Of a DNA stretch of 64,000 nucleotides, positions 8,476-15,559 are shown one piece after another (position 1 is the first letter of the stretch; the number at the start of each line of letters is the position of its first letter). The notes under the pieces were generated by a model that was not told the DNA's origin, searched no databases, and worked only from the letters and a program-made list of their open reading frames with translations. The position numbers and the translations under genes were made by a program. This DNA is from Micromonospora ureilytica. GTDB taxonomy: Bacteria; Actinomycetota; Actinomycetes; Mycobacteriales; Micromonosporaceae. The stretch lies in the NCBI RefSeq assembly GCF_015751765.1, contig NZ_JADOTX010000001.1, forward strand, positions 5,766,001 through 5,830,000, given 5' to 3'.

Positions 8476-8509
8476 GAGCGGGCCGGCCCTCGGGGAATCC
8501 GGCCCGCTC
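8476..8509. terminator. Terminator hairpin between esterase and response regulator
   Basis: A perfect 11-bp stem, gagcgggccgg (8476-8486) with ccggcccgctc (8499-8509), and a 12-nt loop. It lies between convergent genes; the right arm overlaps the stop codon of the response regulator. Confidence 0.75.
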
Positions 8510-9155
8510 ATCGGCCCGGATCCTTCAGGAAGGTGAGCACGGCGGCGACCCGGCGGTGCACGTCGCCGTCGGGTGGCAGGTCGAGCTTCGTGAAGATGTT
8601 CCCGATGTGCTTGCTCACCGCGCGCTCGGTGATCACGAGCTGGGCGGCGATGCCCGTGTTGGTGCTGCCTCCGGCCATCAGCGCGAGCACCTCGCGTTCC
8701 CGGGCGGTGAGGCCGGTGAGCGGATTGCGCCGGGCGGTGACGAGCTGGGCCACGACCTGCGGGTCCAGCACGGTGCCCCCGGCGGCGACCCGACGCAGGG
8801 CGTCAAGGAACTCCTCGACCCGGGACACCCGGTCCTTGAGCAGGTAGCCGACGCCGCCTTGCCCGTCAGTGAGCAGCTCGGTCGCGTAGGCACGCTCGAC
8901 GTACTGGGACAGCAGCAGCACCGGCAGCCCGGGGTGCAGCCGGCGGGCGGTCAACGCGGTGCGCAGCCCCTCATCGCGGAACGACGGCGGCAGTCGGATG
9001 TCCATGATTGCGATGTCGGGCCGCTGTCGATCGATTGCGGCGATGATGTCGTCCGGTGTGTCGACCGCAGCCGTCACCTCGAAGCCGGCGGTGCTGAGCA
9101 GCAGGTTGAGCCCTTCCTGGAGCAGGACGTTGTCTTCGGCGATCAGGACGCGCAC
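8508..9155 (-). CDS. NarL/LuxR-type response regulator
   Basis: 215 residues. The receiver domain (1-120) has the acidic pocket AED at 6-8, the phosphorylation site D52 in IMDIRLP and the conserved Lys in YLLKDR. A GerE/LuxR helix-turn-helix (about 148-205, LTAREREVLALMAGG and ITERAVSKHIGNIFTKL) binds DNA. It overlaps the histidine kinase gene by 13 bp (9143-9155), so kinase and regulator are coupled in one operon. Its neighbours on both sides are secreted hydrolases, likely candidates for its regulon (inference). Confidence 0.93.
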   Translation of the reverse strand: MRVLIAEDNVLLQEGLNLLLSTAGFEVTAAVDTPDDIIAAIDRQRPDIAIMDIRLPPSFRDEGLRTALTARRLHPGLPVLLLSQYVERAYATELLTDGQGGVGYLLKDRVSRVEEFLDALRRVAAGGTVLDPQVVAQLVTARRNPLTGLTAREREVLALMAGGSTNTGIAAQLVITERAVSKHIGNIFTKLDLPPDGDVHRRVAAVLTFLKDPGR

Positions 9156-10363
9156 GGCAACTCCACCCGTAGCACGGTCGGCCCGCCGACCGGGCTGCTC
9201 AGCTCGACAGTGCCATCCAGTGCCGCGACCCGGCGCCGGATGCCGGTCAGGCCGGTGCCGGTCGACGACTGTGCGCCGCCGATGCCGTCGTCGGTCACGT
9301 TGACCACCAACTGACCCGCCCGGTGCTCCACCTGCAGGTCACCACCGGTGGCCCTGCTGTGCCGGGTGATGTTGGCCAGCGCTTCCGCCACGACGAAGTA
9401 CGCCGCGCTCTCCAACGCCGCCGGCAGTCGTTGCAGCGGGGTGACCCGGACCGTGAGCGGCACCGGACAGTCGGCGGCGAGCGCGTGCACCGCGCCGGGC
9501 AGCCCCCGGTCGGCCAGAATCGGCGGGTAGATGCCCCGCACCACGGCGCGCAGCTCGGTCAGCGCTGCCTCGACGCTGGTCCGCGCCCGTTCGACCAGTT
9601 GGTCCGCCAGCGCCGGGTCAGTCGCCCGTTGACGTTGCGCGACGCCGAGCTGGATGGCGATCGCCACCAACCGTGCCTGGGTGCCGTCGTGCAGGTCGCG
9701 CTCGATCCGCCGTAGCTCCGCGGCGTGGGCGTCGAGTGCGCCGGCCCGGGTGGCGGTGAGCTCTGTGACTCGCCGCTCCAACCGGCTCCGCGACGACGGC
9801 GCGAACGACACCCGCGCCGCCCGGGCGTACGCCACGGCACAGGCCGGGACGGCCCACCGGAGAAGTGCCAGCGCGGCGAGCCCGAGCAGGGGCGGCACCA
9901 GCAGCGCCTGCGCCCAGCTGCGGATCGGCACGACGAAGGTGAGCGGTGCCTCGACCGGCACGGCCCACCACATCAGCGGCACGATCAACCCACCCAGCGC
10001 GAATAGCCAGAGCAGCAGCACACCGACAGCGAGCGGCACACCGGCGATTGCGTGCACCGTCAGCCAGACCGCACTTCGGTAGGTGGCCGGATCGGCAGCG
10101 GCGACGCGCAGCCAGGCGGCCCGACTGGCGCACGGCACCCGAGGCTCGGCCGGAGCCGCCCTGCCCAGCAGCCGGTCTGCGCGGCGTCGCTCAAGGCGAG
10201 CGAGCGAACGGAGGCCACGCACGGCCGACGGCAGCAGTGCGACGCCCACCGCGAGGAGGCTCAGGCCAAGTGCCCCGGCGAGCGCGCCGATCGCGACCGC
10301 CGACGCCACCGCTGTGGCCCCGCCGGTCACCAGGTACGTCGTCGCGAACCATGCCCGCCGCAT
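9143..10363 (-). CDS. Sensor histidine kinase, HisKA_3/NarX-like
   Basis: 406 residues from the ATG at 10363, which has ggag nine bases upstream; the frame stays open to 10534 but that part is not conserved-looking. The N-terminal half carries two pairs of hydrophobic helices (about 5-45, 103-135 and 140-175), with no sizeable extracellular domain. The phosphoacceptor is H225 in RIERDLHDGTQARL (HisKA_3). The ATPase domain shows VVAEALANITRHS (N box), TDDGIGG (G1) and GTGLTGIRRRV (G2). With so little exposed sequence it probably senses membrane state or a membrane partner. It is divergent from the serine-hydrolase gene at 10473. Confidence 0.92.
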   Translation of the reverse strand: MRRAWFATTYLVTGGATAVASAVAIGALAGALGLSLLAVGVALLPSAVRGLRSLARLERRRADRLLGRAAPAEPRVPCASRAAWLRVAAADPATYRSAVWLTVHAIAGVPLAVGVLLLWLFALGGLIVPLMWWAVPVEAPLTFVVPIRSWAQALLVPPLLGLAALALLRWAVPACAVAYARAARVSFAPSSRSRLERRVTELTATRAGALDAHAAELRRIERDLHDGTQARLVAIAIQLGVAQRQRATDPALADQLVERARTSVEAALTELRAVVRGIYPPILADRGLPGAVHALAADCPVPLTVRVTPLQRLPAALESAAYFVVAEALANITRHSRATGGDLQVEHRAGQLVVNVTDDGIGGAQSSTGTGLTGIRRRVAALDGTVELSSPVGGPTVLRVELPCAS

Positions 10364-10472
10364 CGTCACATTCTCCGTCCACAAAGGCGGCCGGGCAGTG
10401 TAGCCAGCTACACCATTGATTCGGGCCTCTGCTCCCTCGTGGGTCCGCCCAGCCGTCCCTAGCGTCGACGGC

Positions 10473-11633
10473 ATGAGAAGACCGACACGACGACGGCACA
10501 CATTCGGCGTGCTCGCCGGAGTTGTCCTGCTCACCCTCGTCGGCGCGGTTGCACCGGCCGCGGCTCGTCAACCAGGGCCGGCGTGCTCCGGCCGACCCGC
10601 GACGAGCGCCGCGCTGAACGACCTGACCGGCACCCATCGGTTGGTCGGCGCGGCCATCGAGGTGGACGGGCCCGGGTGCGGCCGCTGGTCTGCTGCCAGC
10701 GGCCGGGCCGACCTGCGAACGGGCCGGCCGATGCCTGTCGACGAACGGATCCGGATCGGCAGTTCGACGAAGACATTCACCGCGACCGTGGTCCTGCAAC
10801 TCGTCGCGGAAGGCCGTCTCGTCCTGGACGCCCCGATCGAGAGGTACCTGCCGGGTCGGGTCCGGGGCAACGGGTACGACGGCCGGCGGATCACCGTCCG
10901 CGATCTGCTGCGGCACACCAGCGGCCTGCCCGACCACGTCGACGCGCTCGACTGGGACCGGATGGATCGTTGGCGGTATCGGCACTTCGCGCCGACGGAG
11001 CTGATCGCGCTGGCGCTGTCCCAGCCGGCACCCGTCACGAGCTGGCACTACTCCACCACCAACTACGTCCTCGCCGGCATGGTCGTCGAGCGGGTCACCG
11101 GCCACGACATCAACGTGGAGATCGCCCGGCGGATCATCGGGCCGTTGGGCCTGCGCGATACCTACTGGCCGGGCGACTCGGTGCGGATCCGGGGGGCCCA
11201 TCCGCGCGGCTACGCGTTGGTCGACGCCGAGCGGCGGCGCGACGTCACCGAGTTCAACATGTCGTACGGCGGCGCTGGTGGGGCGCTGATCTCGACCCTC
11301 GCCGACCAGAACCGGTTCTTCGCCGCGCTGCTCGGCGGCCAACTGTTGGACCCTGTCCGCCTCGCCGAGATGACGGACACCGTGCCGACCGATCCGGATC
11401 GGCTGTGGCCCGGCGCGCGGTACGGGCTCGGGACCATCTCGACGCCGTTGGCCGGCTGCGGCGGTGCCCTGTACTGGGGCCACGGTGGCACGACGCCGGG
11501 CTTTCGCACCCTGGGCGGGGTCACCGCCGACGGTCGCCGGGCGCAGCTGGTGGTGAACGACGAGCCGGCGTCGTACGAGAGCTGGCAGGCATTGTCCACG
11601 ACTCTGCACACCGCCCTGTGTGAGGCCCGGTGA
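10473..11633 (+). CDS. Secreted serine hydrolase, DD-peptidase/class C beta-lactamase fold
   Basis: 386 residues with a Sec signal peptide (hydrophobic 11-30). Motifs of the Streptomyces R61 DD-peptidase family: S97-S-T-K100 (nucleophile and base in IGSSTKTF), YST at the position of the usual YxN (WHYSTTNY), and HGG (WGHGGTTPG) in place of KTG. It likely acts on D-amino-acid peptides or esters in the wall; beta-lactam hydrolysis is possible but not implied. No ribosome site is seen. A TAGCGT -10 at 10460-10465 ends seven bases before the ATG, so the mRNA is probably leaderless. Confidence 0.88.
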   Translation: MRRPTRRRHTFGVLAGVVLLTLVGAVAPAAARQPGPACSGRPATSAALNDLTGTHRLVGAAIEVDGPGCGRWSAASGRADLRTGRPMPVDERIRIGSSTKTFTATVVLQLVAEGRLVLDAPIERYLPGRVRGNGYDGRRITVRDLLRHTSGLPDHVDALDWDRMDRWRYRHFAPTELIALALSQPAPVTSWHYSTTNYVLAGMVVERVTGHDINVEIARRIIGPLGLRDTYWPGDSVRIRGAHPRGYALVDAERRRDVTEFNMSYGGAGGALISTLADQNRFFAALLGGQLLDPVRLAEMTDTVPTDPDRLWPGARYGLGTISTPLAGCGGALYWGHGGTTPGFRTLGGVTADGRRAQLVVNDEPASYESWQALSTTLHTALCEAR

Positions 11634-11671
11634 ACCGCCACCGGACCGATTCCCCAACCGAGGAGATGACG

Positions 11672-13225
11672 ATGACCTGGAAGAGATGGACCGCGACGGC
11701 GATGAGAATGGTGGCCGCGCTGACTGCGCTGGGAATCACCGTCACTGCCGCCGGGCCGGTGTCGGCCGGGGCTGACGCCGACGACCTGGCCGGTTCCCAG
11801 CGACAACGGCTGGACTGGCACACCTGCCAGCAGGGTTCGGCCGACCAGGCTGGTGCCGAGCTGGATCAGGCCGGTGCGACCTGCACCGAGTTGACAGTTC
11901 CGCTGGATTACGCCCGCCCGAACGGCCGCACCATCACCCTGGCACTGTCCCGGCTGCGGGCGACCGACACCGCACACCGGCTCGGCGTCCTGCTGCTGAA
12001 CACCGGCGGTCCCGGCGCGCCGGGGATGTCGGACGTCCTGCCGATCCGACAGTGGCTGGGTGACGTCGGGGCGAGGTTCGACCTCATCGGGCTGGACCCT
12101 CGGTTCGTCGGTCGCAGCACCCCACTCGACTGCGGCTGGCCTACCGGCACCTGGACCCGCTCCGCAGGGCCAGACCGTGCCACGTTCAATCAGCTGACCG
12201 CATTCCAACGGGACCTGGCTGATCGGTGCGCCCGCCGCCACGCCGAACTGCTGCCGCACGTCACCACCCGGAATACGGCCCGCGACATGGACCTCCTCCG
12301 AGCCGTTCTCGGCGAGCAGAGGCTGTCCTACCTCGGCTATTCCTACGGCACCTACCTCGGCGCGGTCTACACGCAGATGTTCCCCGGGCGCGTGGATCGG
12401 GTCGTCCTGGACAGCGCGGTCGACCCCGCCGAGTATGGCGCGCGGGTGGTGCGCGAGGCCGGGCCCGCCAACGAGGTCGCACTGCGCGACTGGGCGGAGT
12501 GGGCGGCCCGCCGCCATGACCGGTACGGCCTGGGCAGCACGGGCGGACAGGTGCTGGCCATGGTGGACGGGATCCTCGCAGCGGCAGCCCGCCGCCCGCT
12601 ACAGGTGGGTGGTTATGAGGTTGACCGGCAGTCGGTGCCGTACCTGCTGCTCAATCGGCTCGGTGACGATCGGGACGAGACCCAGGCCGACCTCGCGGAG
12701 ACGGTAAAAGTGCTTCGGCAAGCCGTGCTGTCGGGCTCGGCGACACCGACCGCGTCATTGGCGGACACGCTGTCGTTCCTGTTCACCGGTGCCGAGTCGG
12801 CGACCGGCAGCGTGCAGGCCGCGATTCTCTGCGGGGATGTGCCGGTGCGCCGCGATCCCGAACACTACTGGCGTGACATTCGTCAGCACCGGAGCAGCGA
12901 GCCTCGATTCGGGGAGTTGACCAGGTTGATCAGCCCGTGCGCATTCTGGCCACAACAGCCCCGGGAACGGCCGACTGTGGTGCAGAACGCCGTGCCAGCG
13001 CTGATCGTCCAGTCCACGGGGGACACTCGCACGATCTATCGGCACGGCCAGGCCATGCACCGGGCGCTCACCGGCTCCCGGCTGCTCACCCTGCGCGACG
13101 CTCGGATCCACGGTGTCTTCGGCAACTACGGCAACGTGTGCGTGGACGATGCGGTCGTCACCTATCTTGCCGACGGAAAGCTGCCGGCCAGAGACCTCGA
13201 CTGCGTCGGCCACACGTCGCCCTGA
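11672..13225 (+). CDS. Secreted alpha/beta hydrolase, tripeptidyl aminopeptidase-like (TAP)
   Basis: 517 residues. The second of two close ATGs (11672) is preferred because aggag (11661-11665) then sits six bases upstream. A signal peptide ends near residue 33. The alpha/beta-hydrolase domain has an oxyanion HG-like LLNTGGPGAPG, the nucleophile S224 in GYSYGTYLG and the acid in VVLDSAVDP. The C-terminal TAP-like domain (about 410-510) contains the last catalytic residues (QSTGDTRT and HGVFGN). Relatives cleave N-terminal tripeptides from extracellular proteins or hydrolyse esters. It follows the serine hydrolase by 38 bp in the same direction and probably forms an operon with it. Confidence 0.9.
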   Translation: MTWKRWTATAMRMVAALTALGITVTAAGPVSAGADADDLAGSQRQRLDWHTCQQGSADQAGAELDQAGATCTELTVPLDYARPNGRTITLALSRLRATDTAHRLGVLLLNTGGPGAPGMSDVLPIRQWLGDVGARFDLIGLDPRFVGRSTPLDCGWPTGTWTRSAGPDRATFNQLTAFQRDLADRCARRHAELLPHVTTRNTARDMDLLRAVLGEQRLSYLGYSYGTYLGAVYTQMFPGRVDRVVLDSAVDPAEYGARVVREAGPANEVALRDWAEWAARRHDRYGLGSTGGQVLAMVDGILAAAARRPLQVGGYEVDRQSVPYLLLNRLGDDRDETQADLAETVKVLRQAVLSGSATPTASLADTLSFLFTGAESATGSVQAAILCGDVPVRRDPEHYWRDIRQHRSSEPRFGELTRLISPCAFWPQQPRERPTVVQNAVPALIVQSTGDTRTIYRHGQAMHRALTGSRLLTLRDARIHGVFGNYGNVCVDDAVVTYLADGKLPARDLDCVGHTSP

Positions 13226-13239
13226 TCAGTCCGCGCCGG

Positions 13240-13770
13240 TCAGCACGGGCCCGCTCCCTCGTCGAAGAGGCGGCGGGCCCAGTCCGCGTACCCGGCGATG
13301 GTTTTTCGGACCGTGCGCCCGTCGTGCAGAAACAGGTACGCGCGGTCGCCGCTGCGGGCGAGCAGCCCGTCGAGGCGGTGCGTTCCCTGTGGAGCGCGCA
13401 GCCGGCTGACCTCCGGATAGCGGTCCCAGACCTGGTTGACGGGCGAGCCCGCCGTTATGCCCTCCGGTGTCCGCATCGGGTCGCCGACCCAGAGCAGTAC
13501 GAGTTTGTCCTCCACGAAGACCGGGCTGACCGTGTCATGGCCGGCAAGCACCGGCCCGCAGGCATCCAGGCTGGTACGCAGGATGCCGCGTCGGGTCAGC
13601 TCGTCCTCGGTGGCACCGAACTCGATGTTCTGTAGGCCGTTCAGGCCGATGATCTCCACGCTGCCGGCGGGCCGGCCATCCGGGATCGGCCTGGTTGGCG
13701 GTACGCCGCTGCCAGCGATCGAGGCAGCCGTCATCAGCATGGCAATAAAAGCAAATTGTCGCAATTTCAT
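13240..13770 (-). CDS. Secreted protein of unknown function
   Basis: 176 residues. The N-terminus MKLRQFAFIAMLM... is a signal peptide with unusually AT-rich codons compared with its neighbours; cleavage is likely near SIAGSG. The mature part has no family I recognise. A segment IEFGATEDELTRRGIL resembles the start of small actinobacterial extracytoplasmic proteins. Cys residues at about 69 and the very C-terminus (GAGPC) could form a disulfide. It is convergent with the TAP-like hydrolase, with only 14 bp between them. Confidence 0.75.
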   Translation of the reverse strand: MKLRQFAFIAMLMTAASIAGSGVPPTRPIPDGRPAGSVEIIGLNGLQNIEFGATEDELTRRGILRTSLDACGPVLAGHDTVSPVFVEDKLVLLWVGDPMRTPEGITAGSPVNQVWDRYPEVSRLRAPQGTHRLDGLLARSGDRAYLFLHDGRTVRKTIAGYADWARRLFDEGAGPC

Positions 13771-13826
13771 GGAATCCCCCAGTCCCCAACGGGACGGGAG
13801 CGTTCAGGTTGCTGCTGGTGGCCGAA

Positions 13827-14381
13827 TTACTGGTTTTCCCACTGTTCGACTAGCTCATCCCAGTAGTCGGCGCTGAGTCGACGTCGCCCGTGCGCGAGCC
13901 AGCCGTCGGTGTTCCGCTCCAGGTGCAACCCCAGTTCGGCGAACCTGTCGATCCAGGTGCCGGGCTCCACGCCGAGCCGACTCAGCGCACCGTTGATCGG
14001 CCACTGCTCGCGCGACGCGTCCAACTCGTCGTCGAAGCGCGGGCCCCAGGACAGCACCCCGCCCAACCACACCACCGCCGACTGGTAGCCGACGCCACCA
14101 CCGAATTCCGCCTCCAGATAGGCCACCGGCCCCGACTGTGACCAGCGAGTCAGCACCTCGACCAGCGCTGTCGACAACACCAGGCCGAACGGGCGGGCGG
14201 CGCTCCGGTCGTCCGTCGCGAAATCCGGCAACGACCCGGTCAGCTCGATCACCAACTGCGGGGTGACCGGCAGCAACGCGAAGTCCTGGCGCAGCTCGCC
14301 GAGGAACGCATGATCCAGCTCGGCGGTCTGCTCGCGGAGCAGCTCAGCGTCCGCGACGACCGCGCTGAGCTGGTAAGCCAT
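13827..14381 (-). CDS. Conserved-looking hypothetical protein
   Basis: 184 residues from the ATG at 14381 (MAYQLSAVVADAELL), preceded by gagggtt; the 76 extra upstream codons are not protein-like. It is acidic and Trp-rich with no signal peptide or membrane helix, so cytosolic. The pattern (gly-rich turn EFGGGVGYQSAVVWLGG followed by PINGALSRLGVEPG) looks like a small alpha/beta fold seen in many actinomycete proteins annotated only as hypothetical. No function is proposed. Confidence 0.7.
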   Translation of the reverse strand: MAYQLSAVVADAELLREQTAELDHAFLGELRQDFALLPVTPQLVIELTGSLPDFATDDRSAARPFGLVLSTALVEVLTRWSQSGPVAYLEAEFGGGVGYQSAVVWLGGVLSWGPRFDDELDASREQWPINGALSRLGVEPGTWIDRFAELGLHLERNTDGWLAHGRRRLSADYWDELVEQWENQ

Positions 14382-14762
14382 CGAACCCTCCGCCGTCCAC
14401 AGCCTGTGGATAGAACATGTGTACGACGGTCCCGGACTCGCCGGCCGCGCCTCCGGACGGTACCCGTCGTCCGCGCTCAGGTGCGTACTACCGAATGGCG
14501 TTTGCGCAGTCCCGGCCGCGAGAGTGCCGTCAATCGGCGGCCGGCCGGTCGTCAGCCCGCCGGCCAGGATCAAACCAGCCCTCAACCGGCACGGACGGTG
14601 CCCGCGCATCGAGCCTTCCCGGCATCAAATCCCCAGATCTTGGACACTTTCCGTTCCGCGCGAACGGAAACTGTCCAAGATCTCGACCGAGTTGCGGGCG
14701 GCGGGCCGCAGCCGGCGGGCGGGCCGCATCCGGCCGGAGGGGTGACGGATCGTCGGGGCCGT
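14382..14762. other. 381-bp gene-free stretch with a palindrome
   Basis: No convincing coding region on either strand. It contains the 5' flank of the 14381 gene and a near-perfect 49-bp palindrome at 14635-14683. Confidence 0.7.
14635..14683. repeat. Palindrome with a conserved-type central mismatch
   Basis: Arms 14635-14656 and 14662-14683 pair at 21 of 22 positions around a 5-nt loop. The arm begins agatcttggacactttc, similar to the gatcttgca(c/g)tttc arms of the 71-bp elements at 18759, 37977 and 58687. The one mismatch is C opposite C at the same arm position where two of those elements carry G opposite G. Confidence 0.8.
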
Positions 14763-14954
14763 TCAGGCCCGCCGGGCGAGCTGCGTGACGAACGCGCGCC
14801 AGGCTGCCGGCGCGAAGGCGAGCGCCGGGCCGGTCGGGTCCTTTGAATCCCGTACGCCGACGACGCTGGGCAGGTTGTCGGCGACCTCGACGCAGGCGCC
14901 GCCGTTGCCGCTGCTGCGGCTGCTCTTGCGCCACCGGGCGCCGTTCAGCTCCAT
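14763..14954 (-). CDS. DUF397 domain-containing protein
   Basis: 63 residues, the standard DUF397 length. It shows W-R-K-S-S (ARWRKSSRSSGNGGACVEVA), VRDSKDP and a C-terminal W-x-x-F-V (AAWRAFVTQLA). DUF397 proteins normally sit beside an Scr1-type helix-turn-helix regulator and are thought to act as its small partner; here no such regulator is adjacent, so it is an orphan copy. The start at 14954 is the first Met of the domain. Confidence 0.88.
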   Translation of the reverse strand: MELNGARWRKSSRSSGNGGACVEVADNLPSVVGVRDSKDPTGPALAFAPAAWRAFVTQLARRA

Positions 14955-15017
14955 GACTCCGCCACTTCCGTAATGAGTTCGACCGACTGCCAGTGCGACA
15001 ACACCGCACAAACGATT

Positions 15018-15047
15018 CAGGGCCGGTCCCCGTTGGGGCCGGCCCTG
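15018..15047. terminator. Terminator downstream of tRNA-Ser(GGA)
   Basis: cagggccggtcccc (15018-15031) pairs with ggggccggccctg (15035-15047) with one bulged base and a 3-nt loop. It is positioned 22 bp past the 3' end of the leftward tRNA. Confidence 0.75.
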
Positions 15048-15069
15048 TCGTTCGTGCTGCTCAGATGAG

Positions 15070-15154
15070 CGGAGGATACGAGATTCGAACTCGTGAGGGT
15101 GTAAACCCAACACGCTTTCCAAGCGTGCGCCCTAGGCCTCTAGGCGAATCCTCC
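15070..15154 (-). tRNA. tRNA-Ser (GGA)
   Basis: 85-nt class II tRNA on the minus strand. The acceptor stem is ggaggat/atcctcc, the anticodon stem cacgc/gcgtg with loop ttGGAaa, followed by a long variable arm and the T-loop gttcgaatc. The discriminator is G at 15070 and no CCA is encoded. Confidence 0.96.
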
Positions 15155-15201
15155 GCGAGCCAGGATACAGGCCCGCGTCGGCCGGGCCACCCCACCACCC
15201 C

Positions 15202-15230
15202 CTGAAGATCGACGGGCGGTCGGGTAGGCT
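15202..15230 (+). promoter_or_regulatory. Candidate ffs promoter
   Basis: CTGAAG (15202-15207), a 17-nt spacer and TAGGCT (15225-15230) fit a principal-sigma promoter starting at about 15237, where the SRP RNA begins. Confidence 0.6.
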
Positions 15231-15234
15231 GGGC

Positions 15235-15323
15235 GTCACCTCCCGTGCGGCGGTATCTCGTGAACCTCCCCAGGGCCGGAAGGCAGCAAGGATAAGCGAG
15301 CTCTGCCGGGTGCACGGGAGGCC
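15235..15323 (+). ncRNA. ffs: Signal recognition particle RNA, small bacterial (4.5S) type
   Basis: A single long hairpin. The basal stem cctcccgtgc (15239-15248) pairs with gcacgggagg (15312-15321). The conserved apical domain that binds Ffh is present as gaacctccccagggccggaa and ggcagcaagg. It is followed by ttttt (15324-15328), which with the basal stem forms the terminator. The position directly before dnaX is common in actinobacteria. It scaffolds co-translational targeting of membrane proteins with Ffh/FtsY. Confidence 0.95.
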
Positions 15324-15340
15324 TTTTTGTCTGTGGGCTG

Positions 15341-15474
15341 GTTGATCCACTCGACATCCGTGATGTCGCGGTGTCCCGGCCACGCGGACACCGCGGTTTC
15401 CAGGAAGCCGAGTCGATCAAGCCTCGGCGGCCAGGAAGCCGAGTCGATCAAGGCCGATAGCCGAGTCGATCAAG
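15341..15474. repeat. Repeat cluster between ffs and dnaX
   Basis: agccgagtcgatcaag occurs three times (15406-15421, 15437-15452, 15459-15474); the first two copies extend to a 22-bp identity beginning ccaggaagcc. The left part holds short inverted repeats (cgacatc/gatgtcg at 15352-15368; gcggtgtcc/ggacaccgc at 15368-15394). The opening gttgatccactcg recurs at 45599. Confidence 0.8.
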
Positions 15475-15559
15475 CCCGAAGGCCCAGGCGCCCGGGGTGG
15501 TGGGTGGTCACCCGCTCCCGACCGGCGCAGAATGGCTCGGTCGAGAGGAGGCGGGACGA

